DNA of 51,561 nt from NCBI RefSeq assembly GCF_003012935.1, contig NZ_PUDR01000022.1:1-51561 (forward strand), read 5' to 3'. The notes under the pieces were generated by a model. It did no database searches. It saw only the letters and a program-made list of their open reading frames with translations, and was not told the DNA's origin. The stretch is from Pannonibacter carbonis (GTDB lineage: Bacteria > Pseudomonadota > Alphaproteobacteria > Rhizobiales > Stappiaceae). Positions 27,287 through 37,211 of the stretch are shown here, piece by piece (position 1 is the first letter of the stretch; each line of letters begins with the position of its first letter). The position numbers were made by a program, and so were the translations under genes.

Positions 27287-30200
27287 GTGAAATTCACCAA
27301 GCTCCGCGTTGTCGGTTTCAAGTCCTTTGTCGAGCCGATGGAATTTGTCATCGGCGACGGGCTCACCGGCGTGGTCGGGCCCAACGGTTGCGGCAAGTCC
27401 AATCTCGTCGAGGCCCTGCGCTGGGTCATGGGCGAGAACTCCTACAAGAACATGCGCGCGTCCGGCATGGACGACGTCATCTTCTCCGGCTCGCTCAACC
27501 GCCCGGCCCGCAACACGGCGGAAGTCACGTTGTTTCTCGAAAACAGCGAACGCCGTGCGCCGACAGGCTTCAACGATGCCGACCTGCTGGAAGTCAGCCG
27601 CCGCATCGAGCGCGAGGCCGGCTCGGTCTACCGGATCAACTCCAAGGACGTCCGTGCCCGTGATGTCCAGCTGCTCTTCGCCGATGCGTCCACGGGCGCC
27701 CGCTCGCCGGCCATGGTGCGCCAGGGCCAGATTGGCGAACTGATTTCCGCCAAGCCGACCTCGCGCCGCCAGATCCTGGAAGAAGCTGCCGGCATTTCCG
27801 GCTTGCACAGCCGCCGCAACGAAGCTGAAATCCGCTTGCGCGCGGCCGAGCAGAACCTCGAACGCCTCGAGGATGTGCTGGTCCAGATCGACGCGCAGAT
27901 CGACAACCTGCGCCGCCAGTCGCGTCAGGCCGCCCGTTACCGCAATCTTTCGTCCGAAATCCGTGCGGCAGAAGCTGGCATCCTGTTCCTGCGCGTGACC
28001 GAAGCCCGTGCGAGTCTCGAAGAGGCCGAACGGCACTATGCCGCCGGCCGGGCCGAAGTGGTCAAGGCGGCCGAAGCCCAGACGGAGGCAGCAATGACGC
28101 AAGCCATTGCCGCACATCGCCTGCCCGAGATCCGCGACGCAGCAGCCCGCGCTGGTGCCGCGCTGCAGCGACTGGTGATAGCCCGCAATGAACTCGACGC
28201 CGAGGACCGCCGCGTCCGCGAAAGGCTCGTTGACCTCGACCGCCGTCTTGGTCAGCTCGTTGGCGACATCGCCCGTGAGGAACAGCTCGTCGCCGAGAAT
28301 GACGAGGTGCTGGAGCGCCTTGCCGAGGAACGGGCCGAACTGGTCGAGGAAAACGAGACCGCGATGGAACGCGCGGAACTCGCCGGCGAGCGCGTTGCCA
28401 CCGCAAGCGAAGCAGTTGCGGCGCTGGAAGACAGGCTGACGGTCGCCACCCGCGCCGCTGCAGAACTCGCCGCCCAGCGGCAGCAGTTCCAGCGCAGCGC
28501 CGAAGAAACCCGCCAGCGCGCCGAGCGCCTTGGCTCGCAGGCCGGTGATGCCGCGCGCGTCCGCGACGCCCTGCGCGCTGAAATGGATGCCGCTGATGGG
28601 GTGGCGGAGTGTACCGAGCTGCTCGAGGAGGCCGAGGCCGCTGTCATGGCCGCCGAAGAGGCCGCCGAGATTGCCGAGCTGCGCACCGCATCCGCACGCG
28701 AGGCCGAGCAGAATGCCCGCGCTCCGCTCGCCGAGGCCGAGCGGCTGCAGTCGCGGCTCGAGACCGAGGCCCGCACCCTTGAAAGCGTGCTGGCGACCTT
28801 TGCCGGTGCCTTCACGCCGGTTGTCGATGCGATGACCGTGGAACCGGGCCTCGAAACCGCGCTGGGCGCCGGGCTCGGGGATGACCTCGAAGCCTCGCTG
28901 GATGCTTCCGCCCCCGTGCGCTGGACGGGAGCGGCCATCGCCGCGGGTGATCCGTCCTTGCCGGCCGGGGCTGTGGCCCTGTCACGCCACGTTGAGGCGC
29001 CTGCCGCGCTGGCGCGCCGGCTGGCTCAGATCGGCCTCGTCGATGCCGGTACTGGCGCTGATCTGGCTCATGCCTTGAAACCCGGCCAGCGTCTGGTGAC
29101 CCGCGAAGGGCATCTGTGGCGCTGGGATGGGCTTGAGGTTGCCGCCGACGCGCCGACACCGGCCGCGCAGCGCCTCGCCCAGAAGAACCGCCTTGCAGCG
29201 CTCAGCGAAGACATTCGCGTCGCCCGCGACAAGACAGCCGCTGCCCGCAGCACGCTGGAAAACGCCGGACGGCTGGTCCGACAGGCCGGCGAGGCCGAGC
29301 AGGAGGCCCGCCAGCGCCTGCGAGACCGGCAGCGCGCCGCCGCCGAAGCCCGTGAAGCGCTGCTGGCCGCCGAGCGTGCCGTCTCCCAGCTCGCCCTGCG
29401 CCTGCAGGGGGCCGAGGATCTGGCCCGCCGTCTTGCCGAGGAAGCCGAGGAGGCCCGCGAGCGCCATGCAGAGGCGGTCGAGCGGCTGGAGCAGCTGCCC
29501 GATGCCGACGCGCACATCGAGACGATCCAAAGCCTTCAAGGCGAGATCGCCACGGCCCGCGCTGCCCTGTCGGAGGCGCGGCTTCTGGCCGATGGGCTGG
29601 CGCGCGAGAAGCAGCTGCGCGACCGCCGTCTGGAGGCCATTGTGCGCGAGACGGAAAGCTGGAAGGCCCGCGCACGCAATGCCGCCAGCCAGATCGAAAC
29701 CCTGCGCCAGCGCCGCGAGGAAGCCGAAGAGGAACGGCAGGAGCTTATCGAGGCCCCGGAAGACATCGAACTGCGCCGGCGGGACGTCCTGACGGCCCTG
29801 TCCAAGGCCGAAGAGGTGCGCCGCGCCGCCGATGACGAACTGCTCCGGGCCGAATCGGCCCAGTCCGGCGTCGACCGTCTGGCCCGCGAGGCGCAGGATG
29901 CATTGGCAAAAGCGCGTGAGGCGCATATTCGCGCCGAAGAACGGCTGGAGGCAGCGCGCCAGCGGGTGCAAGAGATTGTGGCGCGTATTGACGAGGCCCT
30001 CGGGGTGCCGCTCGATCAGCTTCCCGGCCTGGCCGGAATGGCGGAAGGCGCGCCGCTGCCGGATCTCGATGGCCTGGAACGCAAGCTCGACCGGCTCAAG
30101 GCTGAACGCGAGCGCCTTGGCGGCGTCAATCTGCGCGCCGAGGACGAACTGACCGAGATCGATGGTCAGCGCTCGACGCTCGCCGGCGAACGGGACGATC

Positions 30201-30742
30201 TGGTCGAGGCAATCCGGCGCTTGCGCACCGGCATTTCCAACATCAATCGGGAGGCACGTGAGCGTCTTCTTGCGTCCTTCGAGGTTGTGAACGGCCATTT
30301 CCAGCGCCTGTTTACGCATTTGTTTGGCGGCGGCACGGCCGAGCTTCAGCTGGTTGACAGCGATGATCCGCTCGACGCCGGGCTGGAAATCGTCGCGCGG
30401 CCCCCGGGCAAAAAGCCGCAGACCATGACGCTGCTCTCCGGCGGAGAGCAGGCCCTGACGGCGATGGCGCTGATCTTTGCCGTGTTCCTGACCAATCCGG
30501 CGCCGATCTGCGTGCTGGATGAGGTCGATGCGCCGCTGGATGACGCCAACGTGGAGCGCTACTGCGACCTGCTGGATGAAATGTCCCGGCGCACCGAAAC
30601 GCGCTTCGTCGTCATCACCCACAACCCGATCACCATGGCCCGGATGAACCGGCTGTTCGGCGTCACGATGGCCGAGAGGGGCGTGTCGCAGTTGGTCTCC
30701 GTCGACCTGGAGACGGCGGAACGTTTCCTCGATGCAGGGTAG
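27287..30742 (+). CDS. smc: Chromosome segregation ATPase SMC
   Basis: The 1151-aa product is the structural maintenance of chromosomes protein that, with ScpA and ScpB, compacts and segregates the nucleoid. Walker A GPNGCGKS lies at residues 31-38. Long coiled coils run about 170-500 and 640-940. A hinge sits between them (about 505-640), and the C-terminal head has LSGGEQ near residue 1049 and Walker B VLDEVDAPLDD near 1075. Length is normal. The start is GTG with GGAGG 8 nt upstream, inside the 66-bp gap after dsbA. scpA and scpB are not in the window. Confidence 0.97.
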   Translation: MKFTKLRVVGFKSFVEPMEFVIGDGLTGVVGPNGCGKSNLVEALRWVMGENSYKNMRASGMDDVIFSGSLNRPARNTAEVTLFLENSERRAPTGFNDADLLEVSRRIEREAGSVYRINSKDVRARDVQLLFADASTGARSPAMVRQGQIGELISAKPTSRRQILEEAAGISGLHSRRNEAEIRLRAAEQNLERLEDVLVQIDAQIDNLRRQSRQAARYRNLSSEIRAAEAGILFLRVTEARASLEEAERHYAAGRAEVVKAAEAQTEAAMTQAIAAHRLPEIRDAAARAGAALQRLVIARNELDAEDRRVRERLVDLDRRLGQLVGDIAREEQLVAENDEVLERLAEERAELVEENETAMERAELAGERVATASEAVAALEDRLTVATRAAAELAAQRQQFQRSAEETRQRAERLGSQAGDAARVRDALRAEMDAADGVAECTELLEEAEAAVMAAEEAAEIAELRTASAREAEQNARAPLAEAERLQSRLETEARTLESVLATFAGAFTPVVDAMTVEPGLETALGAGLGDDLEASLDASAPVRWTGAAIAAGDPSLPAGAVALSRHVEAPAALARRLAQIGLVDAGTGADLAHALKPGQRLVTREGHLWRWDGLEVAADAPTPAAQRLAQKNRLAALSEDIRVARDKTAAARSTLENAGRLVRQAGEAEQEARQRLRDRQRAAAEAREALLAAERAVSQLALRLQGAEDLARRLAEEAEEARERHAEAVERLEQLPDADAHIETIQSLQGEIATARAALSEARLLADGLAREKQLRDRRLEAIVRETESWKARARNAASQIETLRQRREEAEEERQELIEAPEDIELRRRDVLTALSKAEEVRRAADDELLRAESAQSGVDRLAREAQDALAKAREAHIRAEERLEAARQRVQEIVARIDEALGVPLDQLPGLAGMAEGAPLPDLDGLERKLDRLKAERERLGGVNLRAEDELTEIDGQRSTLAGERDDLVEAIRRLRTGISNINREARERLLASFEVVNGHFQRLFTHLFGGGTAELQLVDSDDPLDAGLEIVARPPGKKPQTMTLLSGGEQALTAMALIFAVFLTNPAPICVLDEVDAPLDDANVERYCDLLDEMSRRTETRFVVITHNPITMARMNRLFGVTMAERGVSQLVSVDLETAERFLDAG

Positions 30743-30859
30743 TGGGGTCGGATTGACCGGAATCACCTCGGCAATCGCCGCAGGACCAGATGCCACAGCG
30801 CGTGTCACAAACGCCAAATCCATCAGAATTTCAAATATTTACATAAAATCTCCGTGTTC

Positions 30860-30888
30860 TTGACAGTCCGCCGGGTGCCGACTATTGT
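30860..30888 (+). promoter_or_regulatory. Putative promoter of the atp F0 operon
   Basis: TTGACA (30860-30865) and TATTGT (30883-30888) lie 17 bp apart, about 60 bp before atpI, in the 205-bp gap after smc. Confidence 0.65.
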
Positions 30889-30947
30889 GCGCGCGGCTTG
30901 AGGGGGTCTCGGGAGCCGTTGAAATCAGGGCTGGATGTGGGGCACTT

Positions 30948-31370
30948 ATGAACCAGTCGTCTGAGCCCGGTGGAGACAACGGCACCGGACGGGACCTTTC
31001 TGAAGCCGACCTGTCTGCGCGACGGGACAAGCTGACCCAGAAGCTCGACGAGCGCCGCCGCAGCGAACAACGCGCTGAGGCCAAGCAGTCGGGCAGCACA
31101 GGGGCCGGGATTGGCCAGGCCATGCAACTCTCTTCGGAGTTCGTGGCAGGCATCGCGGTCGGTGCGATGATGGGGTGGCTGCTGGATCACTGGGTCGGGA
31201 CGTCGCCATTCGGGTTGATCGTCTTTCTTCTCCTGGGATTCGTTGCTGGTGTCTTGAATGTCATGCGCTCGGCCGGATTGGTCGCAGAGCAGGGACAGCC
31301 AGGCCAGCGTGCCGCAGCGCAGAAAAAAGGCGAAAGCCGTGGGTCCGGTCCGGAATCTAACGACAAGTGA
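30948..31370 (+). CDS. atpI: ATP synthase accessory protein I
   Basis: The 140-aa product has a charged N-terminal half and two membrane helices (about residues 63-83 and 90-110), as in alphaproteobacterial AtpI/AtpZ-type proteins. The segment SSEFVAGIAVGAMMGWLLD is characteristic. It is thought to help assemble the c-ring. ATG 30948 was taken since the predicted promoter start near 30895 leaves little room for an earlier one. It leads the operon atpI-B-E-F'-F. Confidence 0.88.
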   Translation: MNQSSEPGGDNGTGRDLSEADLSARRDKLTQKLDERRRSEQRAEAKQSGSTGAGIGQAMQLSSEFVAGIAVGAMMGWLLDHWVGTSPFGLIVFLLLGFVAGVLNVMRSAGLVAEQGQPGQRAAAQKKGESRGSGPESNDK

Positions 31371-31447
31371 CTTGACGCGTTCACGGCGCGACGATTAAGA
31401 GCCCGCGCAGACTGCGCTCATGAACGATTAACGGCGAAGGTAGACCG

Positions 31448-32197
31448 GTGGCGAACGATCCGATCCATCAGTTCCACATCAAGACTCTCGTGCCGATCGA
31501 AGTCGGTGGTGTTGACCTGTCTTTCACCAATGCGTCGCTGTTCATGGTGCTGACGGTCCTTGCGGCCTCGGCATTCCTGATCTTCTCCTCCTCCAGCCGT
31601 GGTCTGGTTCCGACCCGCTGGCAGTCGTTGGCAGAACTCAGCTACGAATTTGTTGCCGGACTTCTGCGAAGCTCGGCGGGTACGGAAGGCATGCGCTTTT
31701 TCCCGCTGGTGTTCTCGCTGTTCATGTTCGTCCTTGTGGCGAACCTGTTCGGCATGTTCCCCTACTTCTACACGGTCACCAGCCAGATCATCGTCACCTT
31801 CGCCCTTGCGATGGTCGTGATCCTGACGGTTACCATCTATGGCTTCGCCCGGCACGGGTTGCACTTCCTGCATCTCTTCGTTCCGGCTGGCGTCCCGGCT
31901 GCCCTCATTCCGATTGTGGCGCCGATTGAAGTCATCTCTTTCCTGTCTCGCCCGATCAGCCTCTCCGTTCGTCTGTTCGCGAACATGCTGGCTGGTCACA
32001 TCACCCTGAAAGTGTTTGCCGGTTTCGTCGTCACCCTGAGTGCCGCCGGAACGGTTGGCATCTTCGGGGCCGTCCTTCCGCTTGGAATGACGGTGGCGCT
32101 GACGGCCCTGGAGTTCCTCGTCGCGTTCCTGCAGGCCTATGTCTTCACGGTCCTGACCTGCATGTATCTCAACGACGCGCTTCACCCGTCCCACTAA
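31448..32197 (+). CDS. atpB: F0F1 ATP synthase subunit a
   Basis: The 249-aa membrane subunit forms the proton half-channels. The essential arginine is R175 in [13 protein letters not shown]. Six hydrophobic segments and the [11 protein letters not shown] helix are recognisable. Translation begins at GTG 31448, with a short AAGG upstream. It follows atpI by 77 bp and precedes atpE by 66 bp. Confidence 0.96.
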   Translation: MANDPIHQFHIKTLVPIEVGGVDLSFTNASLFMVLTVLAASAFLIFSSSSRGLVPTRWQSLAELSYEFVAGLLRSSAGTEGMRFFPLVFSLFMFVLVANLFGMFPYFYTVTSQIIVTFALAMVVILTVTIYGFARHGLHFLHLFVPAGVPAALIPIVAPIEVISFLSRPISLSVRLFANMLAGHITLKVFAGFVVTLSAAGTVGIFGAVLPLGMTVALTALEFLVAFLQAYVFTVLTCMYLNDALHPSH

Positions 32198-32263
32198 ACC
32201 CACCCATCACGTGGCCCCTGGCCGCCTGAACAAGCTGACAACAGTCAACTAGGAGTACTTGTC

Positions 32264-32491
32264 ATGGAAGCAGAAGCTGCAAAGTTCATCGGTGCTGGTA
32301 TCGCCTGCCTTGGCATGGGTGGTGCTGCTATCGCTCTCGGCACCATTTTCGGTAACTACCTCTCGGGCGCCCTGCGCAACCCGTCCGCCGCTGATGGCCA
32401 GTTTGGTCGTCTGGTGTTCGGCTTCGCCGTGACCGAAGCTCTGGGCATCTTCTCGCTGCTGATCGCCCTGCTGCTGCTGTTCGCCGTCTGA
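32264..32491 (+). CDS. atpE: F0F1 ATP synthase subunit c
   Basis: This is the 75-aa proteolipid of the rotor ring, with two membrane helices joined by the polar loop [11 protein letters not shown]. The proton-carrying carboxylate is E58 in VTEALGIF. No sodium-type ligand set is evident, so proton coupling is expected. AGGAG precedes the ATG. Length is normal. Confidence 0.97.
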   Translation: MEAEAAKFIGAGIACLGMGGAAIALGTIFGNYLSGALRNPSAADGQFGRLVFGFAVTEALGIFSLLIALLLLFAV

Positions 32492-32571
32492 TCCGTCGCA
32501 ACCCGACGTATTGGTACAGTTAAGATCGACGGCGGCGCAATTGCGCCGCTGTTCGATACTTGGAGGCGATA

Positions 32572-33129
32572 ATGGCAGGCGAAACCACTGCGACTGCTGG
32601 ACATGTTCAGCTCATGGACATCCCGGCAACCGAACACGGGGCCGGTTTCCCGCCGTTCGACCCGACCCATTTTGTCTCTCAGCTCGTGTGGCTGGCGATC
32701 ACCTTCGTTATCCTTTACTGGGTAATGAAGAACGTGGCCCTGCCACGCATCGCCGGTATCCTTGAGGATCGTCGTGACCGCATCGCCGGTGACCTTGCCG
32801 AAGCCGACCGGCTGAAGCGGGAAACCGATGAAGCCATCGCTGCCTATGAGCAGGCGCTGGCCGAAGCCCGTGGTCGTGCCCGCTCCATCGCCCAGGATAC
32901 GCGCGACAAGCTGAAGGCCGAAACCGACGCCAAGCGTGAGACCGCCGAAGCCGGTATCGCCGCCAAGCTGTCTGACGCGGAAGCCCGCATCGGCCAGATC
33001 AAGAGCAGCGCCCTGGCCCAGGTTGGCGAGATCGCCAGCGAAACCTCCTCGGCGCTTGTCGAGGCTCTCATCGGTGTCACCCCGTCGAAGTCCGAAGTGG
33101 ATCAGGCGGTCAAGGGTGCGATGAACTAA
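32572..33129 (+). CDS. atpF2: F0F1 ATP synthase subunit b'
   Basis: The 185-aa peripheral-stalk subunit has one membrane helix (about residues 38-60) and a long helical, Ala/Glu/Arg-rich tail. It has an extra N-terminal stretch before the helix, which marks the b' rather than b form in Alphaproteobacteria. GGAGG lies 6 nt before ATG 32572. It forms a heterodimer with the b subunit encoded 13 bp downstream. Confidence 0.93.
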   Translation: MAGETTATAGHVQLMDIPATEHGAGFPPFDPTHFVSQLVWLAITFVILYWVMKNVALPRIAGILEDRRDRIAGDLAEADRLKRETDEAIAAYEQALAEARGRARSIAQDTRDKLKAETDAKRETAEAGIAAKLSDAEARIGQIKSSALAQVGEIASETSSALVEALIGVTPSKSEVDQAVKGAMN

Positions 33130-33142
33130 GGGAACCCGGTCT

Positions 33143-33625
33143 ATGATGGATGCATCGTTCTGGGCTCTCGTTGGCCTCATTCTTTTCTTCGTGCTGATCA
33201 TCAAGGTCGGCGTTCCGGGCAAGATTGCCGGAGCTCTCGACAAGCGTGCGGACGACATCCGCCGTGAACTCGAGGAAGCCCGCAAGCTTCGCGAGGAAGC
33301 GCAGGCTCTGATGTCCGAGTATCAGCGTCGCCGGCATGAAGCTGAAGCAGAAGCAGAGGCGATTGTCGCCGAAGCCCGCGCCGAAGCCGAGCAACTGACC
33401 GTTGAAACCACGCGTGCGCTCGAGGAAATGATCGCTCGCCGTAGCAAGATTGCCGAGGACAAGATCGGCCAGGCCGAAGTCCAGGCAATTGCCGAGGTCA
33501 AGGCCAAGGCTGCTGATCTCGCCGTAGCGGCTGCGGAGACGCTGCTCAAGGCCAAAGTATCGGACAAGATTTCCGACACATTGCTTGCCAAGAGCATCGA
33601 AGAGGTCAAGTCGGGTCTCAACTGA
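33143..33625 (+). CDS. atpF: F0F1 ATP synthase subunit b
   Basis: The 160-aa product has an N-terminal membrane helix (about residues 5-25) and a charged coiled-coil tail, standard for the b subunit of the stator stalk. The start is ATG 33143 or the next codon. It is the last gene of the F0 operon and is closed by a strong terminator. The F1 genes (atpHAGDC) lie elsewhere, as usual in Alphaproteobacteria. Confidence 0.95.
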   Translation: MMDASFWALVGLILFFVLIIKVGVPGKIAGALDKRADDIRRELEEARKLREEAQALMSEYQRRRHEAEAEAEAIVAEARAEAEQLTVETTRALEEMIARRSKIAEDKIGQAEVQAIAEVKAKAADLAVAAAETLLKAKVSDKISDTLLAKSIEEVKSGLN

Positions 33626-33645
33626 GACAACTGGCTACCCAGTCT

Positions 33646-33680
33646 GAAAAAGCGGCCCTTGTGGCCGCTTTTTTGTTTTT
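33646..33680. terminator. Terminator of atp operon, bidirectional with rnhB
   Basis: An AAAAGCGGCC stem (33647-33657) and its inverse close a 5-nt loop, followed by a T-run to 33679. The A-run on the left lets it also serve the convergent rnhB. Confidence 0.85.
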
Positions 33681-33712
33681 CGGGTGAGTATCTGGCGAAT
33701 ATCTGCCTGCGC

Positions 33713-34366
33713 TCAGCGCTCGTCCTGCAGCAGCGCAGCAATAGGCTTGAACGACATGCGGTGCAAAGGGCAGGGCCCGAGACGTTGCAAGGCCGCCATA
33801 TGCGCCGGCACGCCATAGCCCTTGTGCACGGCAAATTCATAGCCCGGATACTCCGCATCCGCGGCAACCATCATCCTGTCCCGGACCACCTTTGCCACGA
33901 TCGAGGCCGCCGAAACGGCAAGACAGCGGGCATCGCCCTTGATCAGGGCCTGGCCATCGATCCCGAGCCCCGGCGGCACATCGCGCCCGTCGACCACCAC
34001 ATGCCGCGGCTGCAGGGCGAGGCCCTGCACGGACCGCCGCATTGCGCCGAGTGTCGCCGCCCGAATGTTGATCCGGTCGATGGTTGCGGCAGACGCGCTG
34101 GCAAAGCTCACCCAGGCACTGGCGCAAATCTCCTCGAACAGCGCCTCACGCTTCGCCTCGGTAAGCTTCTTGGAATCGTTCAACCCGTGCGGCAGCCGCG
34201 CATAGTCGAGGATCACCGCCGCCGTCACCACGGGACCTGCCCACGGCCCGCGCCCGGCCTCGTCCACCCCGGCAAGCAACCCGTCCAGCCGCCCCGCCAT
34301 CCGCGCTTCGGCCTTCGCATCCAGCGCGTCACCAAAGGGCAGGTCAAAGAGGCCTCGGGTTTTCAT
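33713..34366 (-). CDS. rnhB: Ribonuclease HII
   Basis: The 217-aa product cuts RNA:DNA hybrids and single ribonucleotides in DNA. The DE pair D35-E36 in AGVDEAGRGPWAGP, the aspartate in VVVDGRDVP and the one in VVRDRMM complete the active site. HKGYGVPAH near the C-terminus is also conserved. rnhB is often next to ccrM in Alphaproteobacteria; here they are about 16 kb apart. With rnhA at 1295 the window carries both RNase H types. Confidence 0.96.
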   Translation of the reverse strand: MKTRGLFDLPFGDALDAKAEARMAGRLDGLLAGVDEAGRGPWAGPVVTAAVILDYARLPHGLNDSKKLTEAKREALFEEICASAWVSFASASAATIDRINIRAATLGAMRRSVQGLALQPRHVVVDGRDVPPGLGIDGQALIKGDARCLAVSAASIVAKVVRDRMMVAADAEYPGYEFAVHKGYGVPAHMAALQRLGPCPLHRMSFKPIAALLQDER

Positions 34367-34764
34367 TCGGTCGGATCCGGCACTAACCAGCGGTTACAGC
34401 GATGCGGCCCGGTCTGATCGCGCGCTGCCGCCAAGACGTTCAATTGGCAAAGCCTCAAACCCTCTCCCCCCTTGAGGGGGAGATGCCCCCGGTAGGGGGC
34501 AGAGGGGGGTAAACAGCCTGACCCTTTCAGCAGAGAGGCCGCGTTGAAACGAACCGCTACACCCCCCTCTTTCTGCTGACGCAGCCCTCTCCCCCTCAAG
34601 GGGGAGAGGGCTGCGATCCGGTGGACTGCCACGGGCCTGTTGAAGTCCTCAACAACGCCCTGCTGGACGTATGTCCAAAGCTCCCGCGCCCATCTCTGTC
34701 GTAGAAACGTGAAGCCCCCCACCCCGGCCCGCCCCACAAGGGGGAGGGGGACTGAGGGCCTGTG
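34367..34764. repeat. C-rich palindromic repeats between rnhB and maeB
   Basis: No gene is supported. Several palindromic units with CTCCCCC/GGGGGAG stems occur: around 34464-34484, 34486-34500, and 34587-34613 (CCCTCTCCCCCT with its inverse). AGAGGGGGGT near 34503 is inverted near 34562. A half unit lies near 34713-34757. They resemble the pair at 14694-14855. Confidence 0.7.
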
Positions 34765-37068
34765 TCACTCGACCTCGTTCTGCGTCTTCTTCTGCGCTTC
34801 CACCACGGCCAATGCCGACATGTTGACCACGCCGCGCGAGGTCACGGACGGCGTCAGAATATGCGCAGGCTTGGCGGTGCCGAGCAGGATCGGTCCGACA
34901 TGCAGCGCATCGGTCGCCACCTTGAGGAGGTTGAGCGCAATGTTGGCTGCATCCAGTCCGGGGAAGACCAGCAGGTTCGCTTCGCCTTTCAGGCGGCTGT
35001 TCGGCATCACGCGCTGGCGCAGGGCCGCAGACAGGGCCGAATCACCATGCATCTCGCCGTCCACCTCGAGGTCCGGGCAGCGTTGCCACAGGATCTCGAG
35101 CGCGGCGCGCATCTTTTCGCCCGATCCGAGTTCCCGCGATCCGAAGTTCGACGCGGCCAGCAGCGCCACTTTCGGCTCAATACCGAAGCGGCGGATTTCC
35201 TCGGCTGCCAGCGTCGCCATCTCGGCGATTTCTTTCGCGCAAGGATCTGTGGTGACAAAGGTGTCGGTCAGGAACAGGGCGCCCCGGTCATTGATCAGCA
35301 GGGAAAGGGCTGACAGGTCCGCCACGCCCTCGCGCACGCCGATGATCTGGCGGATGTCGCGCAAATGCCGGATGTAGCGTCCTTCCAGGCCACAGATGGC
35401 CGCATCCGCATCGCCGCGCCGCACGGCCAGCGCCGCGATCACGGTAGAGTTGGTGCGCACGATGGTGCGCGCGGCATCATGCGGCACGCCCTTGCGGCCA
35501 ACGCAGGCGAAATATTCCTCGACATAGTCGCGGTAGCGCGGATCATCCTGCGGGTTGACGAATTCGAAGTCGACACCGGGGCGGATCTTCAGGCCGAAGC
35601 GCTCGCAGCGCGCCTGCAGCACGTCCGGACGCCCGACGAGGATCGGCACGGCCACCTTGTCCTCGATCAGCACTTGCGCGGCCCGCAGCACGCGCTCATC
35701 CTCGCCTTCGGCATAGATGATGCGCTTGGGCTCGCGCATGGCCGCCTGGATGATCGGCTTCATGACGAGGCCAGAGCGGAACACGAAGCGGTTCAGCACG
35801 TCCTGATAGGCTTCGAAATCCGCGATCGGCCGCGTTGCAACGCCGGTTTCCATCGCCGCGCGGGCCACCGCCGGCGCAATGCGCAGGATCAGACGCTGGT
35901 CGAAGGGCGAGGGGATCAGGTACTTCGGCCCGAAATTCTCGCTTGCCCCGCCATAGGCCCGCGCCGCCACGTCCGAGGGCTCTTCCTTGGCAAGGCCGGC
36001 GATGGCCGCCACGGCGGCGTGCTTCATTTCTTCGTTGATCGTCGTCGCACCAACGTCCAGCGCGCCGCGGAAGATGTAGGGGAAGCAGAGAACGTTGTTC
36101 ACCTGATTCGGATAATCCGAGCGCCCGGTGCACATCATCACGTCGTCGCGGACGCCGAGTGCGTCCTCGGGCAGGATTTCCGGATTGGGGTTGGCAAGCG
36201 CCAGGATCAGCGGGCGCGGCGCCATCTTGGCCACCATCTCCGGCTTCAGCACGCCGGCGGCCGACAGGCCGAGGAACACATCTGCGCCCTCGATGATCTC
36301 GCCAAGCGTGCGCTTGTCGGTGTTCTGGGCGTAGATCGACTTCCACGGGTCCATCAGGACCTCGCGGCCCTCGTAGACCACGCCCTCGATGTCCGAGATC
36401 CACACATTCTCGCGCTTCACGCCGAGCGAAACCAGCAGGTTGAGGCAGGCGAGCGCGGCCGCGCCCGCACCGGACGCCACCACCTTGACGGTGCCGATCG
36501 GCTTGCCGGCCAGCTCCAGTGCATTCTTCACCGCCGCACCGACGATGATCGCCGTGCCGTGCTGGTCGTCGTGGAACACCGGAATGTTCATCCGCTCGCG
36601 CAGCTTGGCTTCGATCTGGAAGCACTCGGGCGCCTTGATGTCTTCCAGGTTGATGCCGCCGAAGGTCGGCTCGAGCGCGGCAACCGCGTCCACGAAGCGG
36701 TCGACGTCCAGCTCGTCCACTTCAATGTCGAACACGTCGATGCCGGCGAATTTCTTGAACAGGACGGCCTTGCCTTCCATCACCGGTTTGGAGGCGAGCG
36801 GCCCGATGGCGCCAAGGCCCAGCACCGCCGTGCCGTTGGAAATCACGCCGACAAGGTTGGCGCGGGAGGTGTAGAGCGCAGCCGTCGAGGGGTCGCGGGC
36901 GATTTCAAGGCAGGGAGCAGCAACACCCGGTGAATAGGCCAGCGCCAGGTCGCGCTGGTTGCCCAGCGGCTTGGTCGGCTTGATCTCCAGCTTGCCCGGA
37001 CGCGGATGGGAGTGGAAATAGAGTGCGGCCTCGGTGAGGTCGGATCCGGCCTTCTTGGTATCGCTCAT
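34765..37068 (-). CDS. maeB: NADP-dependent malic enzyme with phosphotransacetylase-like domain
   Basis: The 767-aa product is the large MaeB-type malic enzyme that decarboxylates malate to pyruvate. Residues about 1-425 form the malic-enzyme part ([30 protein letters not shown] and the nucleotide-binding GAGAAALAC). Residues about 435-767 resemble phosphate acetyltransferase, a regulatory domain without known catalysis in this family. GAGAGG supports the start at 37068; the frame is open further upstream but lacks family features. Length matches known MaeB proteins (about 760 aa). Confidence 0.95.
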   Translation of the reverse strand: MSDTKKAGSDLTEAALYFHSHPRPGKLEIKPTKPLGNQRDLALAYSPGVAAPCLEIARDPSTAALYTSRANLVGVISNGTAVLGLGAIGPLASKPVMEGKAVLFKKFAGIDVFDIEVDELDVDRFVDAVAALEPTFGGINLEDIKAPECFQIEAKLRERMNIPVFHDDQHGTAIIVGAAVKNALELAGKPIGTVKVVASGAGAAALACLNLLVSLGVKRENVWISDIEGVVYEGREVLMDPWKSIYAQNTDKRTLGEIIEGADVFLGLSAAGVLKPEMVAKMAPRPLILALANPNPEILPEDALGVRDDVMMCTGRSDYPNQVNNVLCFPYIFRGALDVGATTINEEMKHAAVAAIAGLAKEEPSDVAARAYGGASENFGPKYLIPSPFDQRLILRIAPAVARAAMETGVATRPIADFEAYQDVLNRFVFRSGLVMKPIIQAAMREPKRIIYAEGEDERVLRAAQVLIEDKVAVPILVGRPDVLQARCERFGLKIRPGVDFEFVNPQDDPRYRDYVEEYFACVGRKGVPHDAARTIVRTNSTVIAALAVRRGDADAAICGLEGRYIRHLRDIRQIIGVREGVADLSALSLLINDRGALFLTDTFVTTDPCAKEIAEMATLAAEEIRRFGIEPKVALLAASNFGSRELGSGEKMRAALEILWQRCPDLEVDGEMHGDSALSAALRQRVMPNSRLKGEANLLVFPGLDAANIALNLLKVATDALHVGPILLGTAKPAHILTPSVTSRGVVNMSALAVVEAQKKTQNEVE

Positions 37069-37211
37069 GGTGCCTCTCGCTGCGGCAGGTTCGCCCTGCC
37101 TGAACATCACCCGCAAGCCATGGCGTAACGGCATCGCGGGAGCAATCCTTTAGACCTTAGACCAGCCTCTTCGCAAACGGAACCTCAGGAAAGGGCATGA
37201 ACCGGTCTGTC

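Noticed and set aside
28982-30823. Minus-strand open frame (613 aa) opposite smc
   Set aside because: It runs through the SMC coiled coil and ATPase head, where strong codon bias keeps antisense frames open.
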